A stretch of DNA of 64,000 nt from Clostridioides difficile (GCA_012955965.1 JABBZI010000011.1:62001-126000); one strand, 5' to 3'; numbered from the stretch's first letter, positions 26,282 through 35,598 are shown. Notes: generated by a model from the sequence alone, not told the origin. Program-made: numbers and translations.

Positions 26282-26914
26282 TTAACATTCTGGAACTATG
26301 TCATTACTTATATCCATATCTAAACTTTTACCATGATAATAAATAAAATCAATTACTTTACCACTAATTGTAACAGCAATCAAAGAATAAAATATATCAA
26401 AAGCTGATAGATAAAATAATGATAACAACAATACAATAACATCTGTTGCTAAATAAACTTGCCCTATGTTCAAAGATGTAGTCTTAGAAATTACTAATGC
26501 TAAAGCATCGTCTCCTCCTGATGCACAACCCGCTTTTACTACTATACCTACACCAATTCCAACAGTTACACCTGCCAAAACAGTTGATAAAAGCATATTT
26601 TGTGATTGTGGTACCAGAGGCCCTATAGCTTCAAATAAATCATATAACACTGAAAAAGTTATAGAAGCTACTATTGAATATATAAGGAATTTTTTACCGA
26701 AAAATTTATATCCTACTAAAAGTAGTAAACCATCTATTACAACATTTGCTATTGCTGGTTGTATATTGAATAAATTTTTTAACAGTAGTAAAATACCTAA
26801 CACTCCACCTTCTGTTATGTTGTTTAAATAATAAAAATTGTAAACTCCAAATGCTAATATTGCTGAACCTAAAAATATAAGTCCAATCCTTTCTAAAAAT
26901 AACCGCCTGGCCAT
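26282..26914 (-). CDS. YitT-family membrane protein
   Basis: Membrane protein of 210 residues with about five hydrophobic segments. The pattern NITEGGVLGILLLLKNLFNI, then GVGIVVKAGCASGGDDALALVISK near residue 130, is characteristic of the YitT/DUF161 family. The usual C-terminal soluble domain (DUF2179) of longer members is absent, so this is a short form. GGAAGGG lies before the ATG. The function of the family is not established; transport is assumed. Confidence 0.85.
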   Translation of the reverse strand: MARRLFLERIGLIFLGSAILAFGVYNFYYLNNITEGGVLGILLLLKNLFNIQPAIANVVIDGLLLLVGYKFFGKKFLIYSIVASITFSVLYDLFEAIGPLVPQSQNMLLSTVLAGVTVGIGVGIVVKAGCASGGDDALALVISKTTSLNIGQVYLATDVIVLLLSLFYLSAFDIFYSLIAVTISGKVIDFIYYHGKSLDMDISNDIVPEC

Positions 26915-26995
26915 ACATATCCCTTCCTTTTTCTTAATTTATATATATTATATACAAAAGAATTGGCTTTGTATACCGCACTTTTCAAATCTTTA

Positions 26996-27024
26996 ATTAT
27001 ACAAAATTTTTATATTTTTTTCAA
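26996..27024 (-). promoter_or_regulatory. Promoter of the YitT-family gene
   Basis: On the minus strand TTGAAA (27019-27024), 17-bp spacer, TATAAT (26996-27001). The upstream DNA has runs of ATG-T7 repeated near 27020-27055 and is otherwise featureless up to the terminator at 27217. Confidence 0.75.
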
Positions 27025-27216
27025 CATTTTTTTTATGTTTTTTTATGTTTTTTTAGCCCAATATCTACACCTTAGCAATTACAACATCTCAGACGTTTTC
27101 CTTTTTCACAAAAGTTTATATTAATTTGACTTATAATTTAGTATAATTAAGTCTTTGTTTATATTAATTTTTTATTTGTTTAGAAATACTATCCAATAAT
27201 CTATAACTAAGTTCGC

Positions 27217-27255
27217 AAAAAAAGAGTTACTTTAGAAACTATATAAAGTAACTCT
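27217..27255 (-). terminator. Terminator of the ROK/sugar ABC operon
   Basis: Minus-strand stem AGAGTTACTTTA / TAAAGTAACTCT with a short loop, then seven T. It lies 21 bp past the stop of the substrate-binding protein gene. Confidence 0.93.
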
Positions 27256-27276
27256 ATAAACTTTATTTGTTATATA

Positions 27277-28239
27277 TTACCATTCACCTTTAAATTCTGA
27301 AATGTTATCCTTGTTAACTTCAACTTGCTTAATTTGTGTAACAGGCTCTACTTTTTCACCTTTTAAAATCTTAGATGCCTTTTCTACAACTAATGCTCCT
27401 TCTTCTACAGCAGACATATATGTTGTACCATCTATTAATCCATCAGTTACAGCTTTTAATCCATCTTTACTTCCACCCAAGCCTATAACTTTAACTTTAT
27501 CTTTAAGACCAGCATCTTTTAAAGCTTGTCCTGCTCCTGTAGCAGAGTTGTCGTCTTGGCATATTATAACATTAAAATCAGTTTTCTTTTGAATTAAGTC
27601 TTCTGTTACTTTTAAAGCTTGCTCTTTTTCCCAATTTGAAGTTTGATTATAAATTATTTGTATATTACTATCTTTTAATTCTTTTTCAAGACCTTTTTTT
27701 CTTAATACTTGTGGAGTAGTTCCTGGAACACCTTCTATTAATACAGCTTTTCCACCAGCTTCTCCTAATAAGTTTTTAGCAATCTTACCTGTTAATGCTC
27801 CTGTCTCTTCCTCATTTTGTCCTATATATGTAACTAAACCTTTAAATTCTCCTGTTGGATTACTTCCTATAGAATTTGTAAATGCTATTATAGGAACATC
27901 TGAATCATTAGCTGCTTTAACTATTCTCTCACTTACAGCAGAATCAACTCCACATAATGCAATCATATCTACACCTTTAGCCATAAAATCTTCAGCTTGT
28001 GACAATTGTTTACTAGCATCCCATTGAGCATCTGCATATTCTACATTTACACCTAACTCTTTAGATTTTGCATCTATACCTTGTTTAGTTGCTACAAAGT
28101 AACCTGTTGAACCTGGTAGTAATACTGCTATTTTCTTTTCTCCATTTTTTTCTTTGCCACCACCATTTGAACAACCAACCAAACTAAATATCATAACAAG
28201 TGATAGCAACAATGCTAAATGTTTCATTAACTTTTTCAT
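27277..28239 (-). CDS. Sugar ABC transporter substrate-binding lipoprotein (RbsB-like)
   Basis: Lipoprotein of 320 residues that captures a sugar outside the membrane. The lipobox is SLVGC with the lipidated Cys23. The mature part matches periplasmic-binding-protein family 4 (ribose/galactose/AI-2 type): KIAVLLPGSTGYFVATKQGI at the start, DMIALCGVDS, CQDDNSATGAGQALKDAG and KVIGLGGSKDGLKAVTDGLIDGT. It is last in the operon after ATPase and permease, the reverse of the commonest order. The ligand is unknown. Confidence 0.92.
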   Translation of the reverse strand: MKKLMKHLALLLSLVMIFSLVGCSNGGGKEKNGEKKIAVLLPGSTGYFVATKQGIDAKSKELGVNVEYADAQWDASKQLSQAEDFMAKGVDMIALCGVDSAVSERIVKAANDSDVPIIAFTNSIGSNPTGEFKGLVTYIGQNEEETGALTGKIAKNLLGEAGGKAVLIEGVPGTTPQVLRKKGLEKELKDSNIQIIYNQTSNWEKEQALKVTEDLIQKKTDFNVIICQDDNSATGAGQALKDAGLKDKVKVIGLGGSKDGLKAVTDGLIDGTTYMSAVEEGALVVEKASKILKGEKVEPVTQIKQVEVNKDNISEFKGEW

Positions 28240-28259
28240 AAAAAAATCCCCCTTATTTT

Positions 28260-29210
28260 TTATCTTGAAGCAAGTTTTTTCTTGCTATAAGAATCAAATC
28301 CAACTGCTGCTAAAATTATTAATCCTTTAAATATGTATTGGAAATACACATCTATTCCAAGAAGATTAAAACTGTTGTTTATAACACTCATAAGTAATAC
28401 ACCTATAACAGTTTTAAGTACAGAGCCAGAGCCCCCTGCTACTGATGTACCTCCTATTACTACAGACGCAATTGCATCCATATCATATCCTTCACCTGCA
28501 ATCGCAGTTGCAGTTCCAAGCCTTCCAGTTAGTACAATCCCAGCTATTCCTGCAAGTATAGCATTAATAGTAAATACTTTTATTTTATGAGAATCTACAT
28601 TTATACCATTAAGTTTACTTGCTTCTTGATTCCCTCCTACAGAATAAACATATCTACCAAACTTAGTTCTATTAAGTACAATAAATGAAACTAGTACTAC
28701 TATAAAGAAAATTACCACTGGTATTGGTATATTAAACAAATATCCATTTCCAATGTAATCAAGTATTGGTATATTTTCAGTAATTGGATACCCTCCTGTA
28801 AGCATCAGTAGCAATCCTCTTACAATGGTAACCATAGCCATAGTAGCTATCAGCGATGGTACATTTATCTTGGCAACTACTATCCCATTGATTAACCCTA
28901 TTACTGCACAAATTGCTATACCTATAAGCATAGATACAAACAAGTTAGTTCCACCAGTTGCAAATTTCATTGTTATGGCACCTGCAAGAGCCGCTACTGC
29001 TCCAACTGATATATCAAAGTTCCCAGATATTATAACAAAAGTCATACCTGCTGAAATTATTCCAATTATAGAAGATTGTCGTAAAAGATTAAGTATATTT
29101 TGCTTACCTAAAAATGATGGAGTTGCAATACTTATAGCTATACATAAAGCCAAAAAACCTAGTAATACTCCATAATCTCTTAAATTCAATTTCTCAAAAG
29201 CTTTTTTCAT
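28260..29210 (-). CDS. Sugar ABC transporter permease (RbsC-like)
   Basis: Membrane channel of 316 residues with 8-10 hydrophobic segments. GNFDISVGAVAALAGAITMK and the coupling loop NGINVDSHKIKVFTINAILAG match the RbsC/XylH family. VVIGGTSVAGGSGSV near residue 250 is the conserved late motif. No partner permease gene lies nearby, so a homodimer is expected. It lies 22 bp after the ATPase gene. Confidence 0.93.
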   Translation of the reverse strand: MKKAFEKLNLRDYGVLLGFLALCIAISIATPSFLGKQNILNLLRQSSIIGIISAGMTFVIISGNFDISVGAVAALAGAITMKFATGGTNLFVSMLIGIAICAVIGLINGIVVAKINVPSLIATMAMVTIVRGLLLMLTGGYPITENIPILDYIGNGYLFNIPIPVVIFFIVVLVSFIVLNRTKFGRYVYSVGGNQEASKLNGINVDSHKIKVFTINAILAGIAGIVLTGRLGTATAIAGEGYDMDAIASVVIGGTSVAGGSGSVLKTVIGVLLMSVINNSFNLLGIDVYFQYIFKGLIILAAVGFDSYSKKKLASR

Positions 29211-29232
29211 GTTAGTCCTCCATTTTCATTTT

Positions 29233-30729
29233 TTATACATTAAATATACTGTTCATTATGTCTTGAACCTTTATATTTTCATTTTTTAGCTCATCTACAA
29301 TAGAACCTTCTCTAGTTACTAAAATTCTATCACTTACTCTTATTACTTCTTCTAAATCAGAAGATATAAATATTACTCCTATTCCTTTACGTGAAAATTC
29401 CTTTATTGTATTAAAAATATCTTCTTTTGCAGCAATATCTATTCCTTTTGTCGGTTCATCATATATTATTACATCTAAATCTTTGTCTAACCATTTAGAA
29501 ACTACTACTTTTTGTTGATTTCCACCACTAAGTTCCTTTACTTCTTGTTTTACATCACTAATTTTTATTCCTAACTCTTTAACACCTTTTTTAGAAAACT
29601 CAATTTCTCTATTTCTATCTATAAACAATAATTTCTTAAACTTGTCAATTTGCACTGATGCTGAATTGGTATATATAGCTTGCTCTAAAATTAATCCCAG
29701 ATTTTTTCTATCTTCAGGAATCAGTCCTATTTTATTCTTTATAGCAATTTTAGGAGAAGTTATCTCCACTTTTTTACCATTAATATATATGTCTCCACTA
29801 TCTTTATTCTCTATCCCAAATATCAAATTTATAATTTCAGTTCTTCTTGAACCTACAAGACCTGCAAGGCCTACAACTTCACCTCTATAAACTTTAAATG
29901 AAACATTTTTTATTTTATTAGACCAACTTATATTATTAACTTCTAGTACTGGAGGTTCTTCATACTTTGCAAATGTATAATCCTTTTTCTCAATAAGTTT
30001 GTGATTATCATCACCTGTCATAAGTTGAGTTATTTTTAATTTAGTTAAATCTTTTACATCATAAGTTCCAATCATAACTCCATTTTTCATTATACTTGTA
30101 CTATCACATACCTTAAATACTTCCTCTAATATATGAGAAATATAAACTATAGTTTTACCTTTAGATTTTAATCTGTTTATTATTTTAAACAGTCCCTCTT
30201 TTTCATTATTAGTAAGTGATGTTGTCGGTTCATCCATTATGATAATTTCAGAATTGCATGAGACTGCTTTCATTATCTCAACCATTTGTTGATTTGCTAC
30301 ACTCAAATTAGACACCACTATCTGTGGGTCTATATTAAAATCAAAATCTTCACAAATCTTCATATATTCTTCCAACATATCTTTCTTATCTAAAAATACA
30401 ATTCCTTTTAAAGTCTCTCTACCAAGAAAAACGTTTTCTATAACTGTAAGTGTTGGTATCAAACTTAATTCTTGATAAATTATACTAATACCATTTTCTT
30501 TAGAATGATGTGGATTTTTAAACATAATTTCTTTACCATTTAAGATTACTTTACCTTTAGTTTGAGCATGAACTCCTCCTAAAATTTTAATAAGTGTAGA
30601 TTTTCCTGCACCATTAGCTCCCAAAAGAGCTCTTACTTCGCCCTTTTCTAATTCAAAATCTATACCATTTAAAACATCTACTTTTCCAAAACTTTTACAT
30701 ATTTGTTGCATTTCCAATATTTTACTCAC
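29233..30729 (-). CDS. Sugar ABC transporter ATP-binding protein, two-domain (RbsA-like)
   Basis: Tandem ATPase of 498 residues. Domain 1 has a complete set: GANGAGKST, LSVANQQMVEIMKAVSCN, IIIMDEPTTSL and the ISHILEEV switch. Domain 2 has a changed Walker A (GLVGSRRTE) as is normal for RbsA, with LSGGNQQKVVVSKWL and VIIYDEPTKGID. It powers the RbsC-like permease. Positioned between the hydrolase-like gene and the permease. Confidence 0.95.
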   Translation of the reverse strand: MSKILEMQQICKSFGKVDVLNGIDFELEKGEVRALLGANGAGKSTLIKILGGVHAQTKGKVILNGKEIMFKNPHHSKENGISIIYQELSLIPTLTVIENVFLGRETLKGIVFLDKKDMLEEYMKICEDFDFNIDPQIVVSNLSVANQQMVEIMKAVSCNSEIIIMDEPTTSLTNNEKEGLFKIINRLKSKGKTIVYISHILEEVFKVCDSTSIMKNGVMIGTYDVKDLTKLKITQLMTGDDNHKLIEKKDYTFAKYEEPPVLEVNNISWSNKIKNVSFKVYRGEVVGLAGLVGSRRTEIINLIFGIENKDSGDIYINGKKVEITSPKIAIKNKIGLIPEDRKNLGLILEQAIYTNSASVQIDKFKKLLFIDRNREIEFSKKGVKELGIKISDVKQEVKELSGGNQQKVVVSKWLDKDLDVIIYDEPTKGIDIAAKEDIFNTIKEFSRKGIGVIFISSDLEEVIRVSDRILVTREGSIVDELKNENIKVQDIMNSIFNV

Positions 30730-30741
30730 TATATCACCTCA

Positions 30742-31926
30742 CTAATTCCTAAACCATTTTATAATTTCATCAATATTTTCTTTTGGTGCTGATAACAAGT
30801 CCCACGATAAAACATATCCTTTTACTGCAGTCTTATTTACATTTGAAATATTTTCACTTATATATTTAGGTGTAACAGGAGCTATAATTCCTTTTTTATT
30901 AATTTCAATGCCTACATATATATCTTTAGTAAGATTTTTTGTCATAAAATTTATTTCTTCTAGTACAAATTTTATAGGATATACATCCCCTCCATACTCT
31001 CTAATTCCTAAAATATCTAAAAATTTTTGTTTTACAATCTCTTTATTTTCATGTACAGATTCATCAATAAGTCTTTCAAATTCAAATGGTAAACCCGCTG
31101 GAGCTTTCGTAATTCTATACATCATCGGTTTTATAAAATCAGTTAATTCTTGTAATTTTTCTAAATCTTGACCCGTAAAGTAAGAAATAAAAGGAGAAAA
31201 AGTATCTATACCTATTTTCAATCCTTTATCTTTAAAATAACTACTTATCTCTACTAATGCGTTGTATATACTTTGATTCTTTATTTCGAAAAAACTTTCC
31301 CATATTTTATTTTTAAATTTGTATTTTCCATTAATGTATTCTGTTATGCCAAATGGAGTATCTTCATTACTTCTAACTTTATTAGATACATTATTCATTT
31401 CTATCATTAATGACTTTTTATCTATATTATTTTTTTCATATATATTTAAACAATCTTTACAAAAACAATTAAAAACACCATTTAACTTATTCGAAAAAGA
31501 ACCATACCTTATCTTATCTAGAAAAATTCCATCAAATTCAATTTCACTAAAATAAGTACTATATATTTTCTTTACATTTTCTATATTTTTCTTATTGTTT
31601 GGGCAATAAAATTCAAAGTTCTCATCTTCTTGCAAAGCGTATCCTGTAACATCCCTTCCAGTATAATCAATTAGTAAATTACTTTTTTCAAGCAACCCTA
31701 TTTCTGAAAAGCATGGTAACCAAAGGTATAATTCAACATTATATTTATTTAATAACTTTTTAGTTTTTATATATAGCTCTTTATCTACACTCCAACCCAT
31801 AATAACCTTTTCTATATCGATACATTCCAATAATTCTAATAGTTTACATTTTATATCATTAAATTTTATTTCTTTATTTTTAAATCCGCCTGTAAAAATT
31901 TGTACTATTACTTTTTTTCTATCCAT
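30742..31926 (-). CDS. TIM-barrel glycoside-hydrolase-like protein
   Basis: Cytoplasmic protein of 394 residues without signal peptide. The strand-end motif FDGIFLDKIRYGSF (near residue 130) resembles the DGIxxDxxRYP signature of GHL10/DUF187-type barrels, whose Asp is thought catalytic. Other strand ends are KVIMGWS, VELYLWLPCF, LKIGIDTFSPF and DFIKPMMYR. It overlaps the kinase gene by 8 bp and precedes the ABC ATPase by 12 bp. Cleavage of an imported oligosaccharide or glycoside is the simplest reading. The substrate is unknown. Confidence 0.7.
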   Translation of the reverse strand: MDRKKVIVQIFTGGFKNKEIKFNDIKCKLLELLECIDIEKVIMGWSVDKELYIKTKKLLNKYNVELYLWLPCFSEIGLLEKSNLLIDYTGRDVTGYALQEDENFEFYCPNNKKNIENVKKIYSTYFSEIEFDGIFLDKIRYGSFSNKLNGVFNCFCKDCLNIYEKNNIDKKSLMIEMNNVSNKVRSNEDTPFGITEYINGKYKFKNKIWESFFEIKNQSIYNALVEISSYFKDKGLKIGIDTFSPFISYFTGQDLEKLQELTDFIKPMMYRITKAPAGLPFEFERLIDESVHENKEIVKQKFLDILGIREYGGDVYPIKFVLEEINFMTKNLTKDIYVGIEINKKGIIAPVTPKYISENISNVNKTAVKGYVLSWDLLSAPKENIDEIIKWFRN

Positions 31927-32869
31927 GTTTGACCCTCCTATCAGCTAATGCCATAGCAAGTCTTATACCTCCATATACAGGCTGATTTTCTTGAAGTATA
32001 AAGTTTAATTTTTTATCTATATTTTCTGTTTTTAAATTATTCATTAACATTTGAGCATATATAGTTCTGTTTAATGTACCACCAGACAAAACTATATTTA
32101 TTTCACTTTTATCCTTTTTCATTGAATTAGAGATTTTACTTAATATTACTTGAGCTAGTTTAGACAATTCAATTGATGACTCTCTTAATATTTCAATAGC
32201 TAACTTATCACCCTGTTCAGCACAATCAATAACTAATGAAGCTAAATTTGCTATTTCAACATTGTTGTTTATTTCAGTAATCATATATGTAAGTTTCTCA
32301 AAGCTATCTGCATTAAAGAAACATAAAACATAATTAAACAAATCACTATACTCATGACACTCATCACAATAAAGTAAAACCTTCTTTAATAATTTTCTTC
32401 CTATATCATATCCAGAACCCAAATCACTAAAATTATATCCCCATCCACCAGCTCTATATATTTCTCCATCTTCTCTAATTCCTAATACAATCGAACCTGT
32501 ACCAGCTACAATTACTAGACCAGGAGCATCAGTTTGTGCATAAAACGCTAAAACCGCATCATTTACTAGATATATTTTTTCTTTGTTAAGTCCAATTTTC
32601 AATATTTCATCCATTATAATCTTATAATCATTAGGAGAATCGCATCCTGATATACCAAATACCATATACTCAATATCGTCATAATTAATATGTAAATCTT
32701 TTAATATTTTCTCAAGTCCATCATTAATATTTTCATATGTTTTTTGAATTCCAACTGACTTATAATTAGTTGAACCAGTGGTATGTTCTTTAAGTATGTT
32801 TCCATCTAAATCACTTGCACAAAATTTTGTTTTTGTTCCTCCTCCATCTATTGAAATCAAATATTTCAC
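31919..32869 (-). CDS. BadF/BadG-type ATPase, N-acetylglucosamine-kinase-like
   Basis: Sugar kinase of the actin-like ATPase superfamily, 316 residues. SIDGGGTKTKF (phosphate 1 loop) at the start, VVIAGTGSIVLG-like loop near residue 120, and GGWGYNFSDLGSGYDIGRKLL match the eukaryotic-type GlcNAc kinase/BadF branch; LSGGTLNRTIYAQ is the adenosine motif. It probably phosphorylates the sugar that the transporter brings in or that the hydrolase releases. It begins one base after the ROK stop. Confidence 0.88.
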   Translation of the reverse strand: MKYLISIDGGGTKTKFCASDLDGNILKEHTTGSTNYKSVGIQKTYENINDGLEKILKDLHINYDDIEYMVFGISGCDSPNDYKIIMDEILKIGLNKEKIYLVNDAVLAFYAQTDAPGLVIVAGTGSIVLGIREDGEIYRAGGWGYNFSDLGSGYDIGRKLLKKVLLYCDECHEYSDLFNYVLCFFNADSFEKLTYMITEINNNVEIANLASLVIDCAEQGDKLAIEILRESSIELSKLAQVILSKISNSMKKDKSEINIVLSGGTLNRTIYAQMLMNNLKTENIDKKLNFILQENQPVYGGIRLAMALADRRVKHG

Positions 32870-32870
32870 A

Positions 32871-33965
32871 TTAATAGCCTCCTTTTTTATTAGACAAGGA
32901 ATATTGATAGTCAGTTTCTTTTAAACACATACTAATTACTCCATTTATACTTCCTTCTCTCAGTGACTCTACTTTTATTAATTTAGGAAAGTTTTCTTCT
33001 CCCACACTCTTACTTACATCTTTTTCTATAAAGTCCATATCAAACTTAGTTAATATACTACATTGTATAATCATAGCTTCTGGATTTAAAACACATACAA
33101 GAGTTCTTACAAAAGTTGATATTATAGATAAGATTTCTTTTTTAAAGTTATCATTTTTACTCTCCAAATATCTTTTTCTTAAACTTAGAATATAGTCTTC
33201 AATATTTAAGTTTTCATGGTTATGCTTATTAAACTCCATATTTAAATAACTCAATTCTCCAGCGAAATTTGTGGATCCTAGATATAACTCACCATTTATA
33301 ACTATACCTGAGCCAATCCCATCTTCTAAATACATAAGAGCCATATTTTTATATTCATCTTTATACTGTTTTTGATAGATTCCAATAGTAGTAATGTTTG
33401 TATCATTTTCTATAAATACTTCAGTGTTGTATTTACTCTTTATTAAAGTCTCTAAATTTGTACCTTCCCAACTTTTTATAGTTGGTATATTCTTAACCAC
33501 GCCATTTTTTACAACTCCTGGAACACCAATTCCAATAGCTCTTATACTGTTTCCTCTTACCTTTTCTATTAAAGTATCTATTACAAAAAAGGTATCTTGG
33601 TTAACGTTTTCATAGGTATCCATTCTTATGTTAAATTCTTCTTGATACGTTATATCACCTAATAAATTTGCAACTACTCCTATACAGCTATTTCTATAAT
33701 AATATAAAGCTATTATGTGTTCTAAGTTTGCATTTATTTCAAATAGCTGTGCTCTTCTCCCTCCAGTAGACTCACTTAATCCACTTACTTTGACTTCATT
33801 TTTTAAAGCCAATTGTTCTACAGTTTTATTAACTGTAGCTAAACTCAATTCAGTAATACTTGAAATTTCTGGTTTCGTTATGGGTCCTTCATTTTTTATA
33901 ATATTTTTTATTAAATCTTCATTTACTTTCTTTATCGTTTGTGGCTTTCCAACTATATTTTTCAT
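32871..33965 (-). CDS. ROK-family transcriptional regulator (NagC/XylR type)
   Basis: Regulator of 364 residues: an N-terminal winged helix (about 15-70, ITKPEISSITELSLATVNKTVEQL) and the ROK sugar-binding fold (AIGIGVPGVVKNGVV, VFIENDTNITTIG, YLEDGIGSGIVINGELYLG). The zinc motif CxCGxxGC common in ROK proteins is absent, which occurs in some regulators. The ATG at 33965 has AAGGTG upstream; a GTG at 33974 in frame is less likely. First gene of the sugar operon with a palindrome at its promoter, so likely an autoregulated repressor released by the sugar. Confidence 0.9.
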   Translation of the reverse strand: MKNIVGKPQTIKKVNEDLIKNIIKNEGPITKPEISSITELSLATVNKTVEQLALKNEVKVSGLSESTGGRRAQLFEINANLEHIIALYYYRNSCIGVVANLLGDITYQEEFNIRMDTYENVNQDTFFVIDTLIEKVRGNSIRAIGIGVPGVVKNGVVKNIPTIKSWEGTNLETLIKSKYNTEVFIENDTNITTIGIYQKQYKDEYKNMALMYLEDGIGSGIVINGELYLGSTNFAGELSYLNMEFNKHNHENLNIEDYILSLRKRYLESKNDNFKKEILSIISTFVRTLVCVLNPEAMIIQCSILTKFDMDFIEKDVSKSVGEENFPKLIKVESLREGSINGVISMCLKETDYQYSLSNKKGGY

Positions 33966-33983
33966 AAACAACACCTTACTTTA

Positions 33984-34034
33984 TAAACTTTATTTATTAA
34001 GTTTAGTATAATATCTGTAATATAAATTTGTCAA
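33984..34034 (-). promoter_or_regulatory. Promoter and operator of the ROK/sugar operon
   Basis: Minus-strand TTGACA (34029-34034), 18-bp spacer, TATACT (34005-34010). An inverted repeat TAAACTT-N8-AAGTTTA (33984-34005) covers the start point, a fitting place for the ROK repressor. Confidence 0.7.
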
Positions 34035-34045
34035 TAAGTTTTCAA

Positions 34046-34095
34046 TAAAAAAAGCCATTTCAAGCTGAACTAAAATTATTATGAAATGACTTTTA
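34046..34095 (-). terminator. Terminator of the hisD-like gene
   Basis: Minus-strand arms AAAGTCATTTCA / TGAAATGGCTTT enclose a 20-base loop and are followed by seven T. Confidence 0.85.
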
Positions 34096-34134
34096 TATTA
34101 AAATAGCTAATTTAAAAATAATTTTTTGCAAAAT

Positions 34135-35400
34135 CTACTTTTTAAACCTCACTTCAGCTGCCTTTGCATGTGCATATAATCCCTCTTCTTTTGCTAACTT
34201 TTCTGCAACAGGAGCTAACATTTTTATGGCCTTTTCATTCAATATCTGCTTTGTACAAGTTTTTATAAATGTACCAACCCAAACACCACCAGTATATCTT
34301 GATGCTTTAAGTGTTGGCAATGTATGATTAGTACCTGAAACATAATCACCAAATACTTCAGCAGAAAGATTTCCAATGAATAGAGAACCATAGTTAGTTA
34401 ATTTATCACAAATCTCATCATACTTCTCTACTGCAACTTCTAAATGTTCTGGTGCATAAAAATTACTTATTTTAATGGCTTCTTCCATATCATCAACTAG
34501 AATTATCTCACCATTATTTTCCCATGAACTATATGCTATATCCTTTGTCGGCAAATCTTCTAACATAATTTTTATGTTTTTTTCAACTTCCTCTGCTATT
34601 TCTAAGCTATTTGTTAATAATATTCCTCTTGCATTTAAATCATGCTCACATTGTGCTAACAAATCAGCCGCAATATAAACTGGATTTGAAGTTTCATCAG
34701 CTATTATAAGAACTTCACTTGGACCAGCTACAAAATCAATTCCCACTTGACCATAACACTGTCTTTTAGCTTCAGTTACAAATTTATTTCCTGGTCCTAC
34801 AATTATGTCAACTGGATTAATCTTTTCTGTACCATATGTAAAAGCTGCTATAGCTTGGACACCTCCAGTTGCATATATTTCATCAGCTCCTGCTATGTCC
34901 ATAGCTACCAATGTTTTAGGATTTATATCTTCAGTATTTTTCATAGTTGGCGAACATGCTACTATTCTTTTTACACCTGCAACTTTTGCAGGTATTATAA
35001 GCATAAGTGCTGTTGAAAATAATGGATATTGTCCACCTGGAACATATGCGAGACATGACTCTATTGGAATATTAGTTTGGCCTAAGATTACCCCTGGATA
35101 AATTTCTTTTTCAAATGAATTTTCAAAATTTAATTTTTGAGCCTTAGCAAATTCTCTTATATTTTCAGCAGCTATCTTCAAATTATTTATAAATTCCTCA
35201 TCTACATGTTTATAAGCTTCTTTTATCTCTTCTTTAGTTATTCTAAATTCATCTCTTGTATTTCTATCAAACTTCTCATTGTATTTTTTAAGTGCAACAT
35301 CCTTATCTCTTCTTATATCTTCTATTATAGAACTTACTTGCTCTCTTAAAACTTTTTCATCTACCTTTTCTTTTGTACTTGATGTCTTAATGTTTTTCAT
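34135..35400 (-). CDS. hisD: Histidinol-dehydrogenase family protein, stand-alone
   Basis: NAD-dependent, zinc-dependent alcohol dehydrogenase of the HisD family, 421 residues. The ligands and catalytic residues can be found: Gln and His in LLAQCEHD, Glu-His in YAPEHLE, Asp in FGDYVSGTNH and the last His in EGLYAHAKAAE. The C-terminal part reads SRYTGGVWVGTFIKTCTKQ, which differs from HisD of histidine operons and resembles HisD paralogues acting on other diols (for example HpsN). No other his gene is near. The gene sits behind an attenuator-like leader without His codons. Family is sure, histidinol as substrate is doubtful. Confidence 0.85.
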   Translation of the reverse strand: MKNIKTSSTKEKVDEKVLREQVSSIIEDIRRDKDVALKKYNEKFDRNTRDEFRITKEEIKEAYKHVDEEFINNLKIAAENIREFAKAQKLNFENSFEKEIYPGVILGQTNIPIESCLAYVPGGQYPLFSTALMLIIPAKVAGVKRIVACSPTMKNTEDINPKTLVAMDIAGADEIYATGGVQAIAAFTYGTEKINPVDIIVGPGNKFVTEAKRQCYGQVGIDFVAGPSEVLIIADETSNPVYIAADLLAQCEHDLNARGILLTNSLEIAEEVEKNIKIMLEDLPTKDIAYSSWENNGEIILVDDMEEAIKISNFYAPEHLEVAVEKYDEICDKLTNYGSLFIGNLSAEVFGDYVSGTNHTLPTLKASRYTGGVWVGTFIKTCTKQILNEKAIKMLAPVAEKLAKEEGLYAHAKAAEVRFKK

Positions 35401-35444
35401 TTCTTACCTCCCAATTTTACAATATTATCCTTATTTAAGATACA

Positions 35445-35598
35445 TAAATAAATAAAGACTCCCATCCTCTATTAAAAGCTAGAGGATAGGAGTCTAATCA
35501 TATTGTACTCACCTCATTAACTGAGCACTATTTGTCTAATAACTATACTTATATTTCTTCTAATCATTAATTTTTTTCTGAATTTTCTCTTTATTATA
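35445..35598 (-). ncRNA. Attenuator-like leader RNA of the hisD-like gene
   Basis: From the predicted start near 35598 the transcript forms a small hairpin GTGCTCA / TGAGTAC (35504-35527) and then a strong terminator (stem of 16 pairs, 35457-35495, starting AGACTCC) with an interrupted T-run, still about 50 bases before the gene. It lacks the T-box GGTGG-ACCGCG element and fits no riboswitch class I can recognise. Confidence 0.6.
35472..35501 (-). CDS. Possible nine-residue leader peptide
   Basis: An ATG eight bases after GAGGTGAG opens a frame for MIRLLSSSF that stops inside the terminator loop. The codons CTC CTA TCC TCT AGC fall on the 5' arm of the terminator stem, so a translating ribosome would disrupt it. 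The ribosome site itself lies in the upstream hairpin. No His codon is present. It could be a chance frame. Confidence 0.35.
   Translation of the reverse strand: MIRLLSSSF

Noticed and set aside
27001-27060. T-rich repeats as a terminator or phase-variable tract
   Set aside because: There is no stem, and the region is explained by the AT-rich upstream part of the YitT promoter.
35445-35598. A T-box or classical histidine attenuator before the hisD-like gene
   Set aside because: There is no GGTGG-ACCGCG element and the only short frame lacks His codons.
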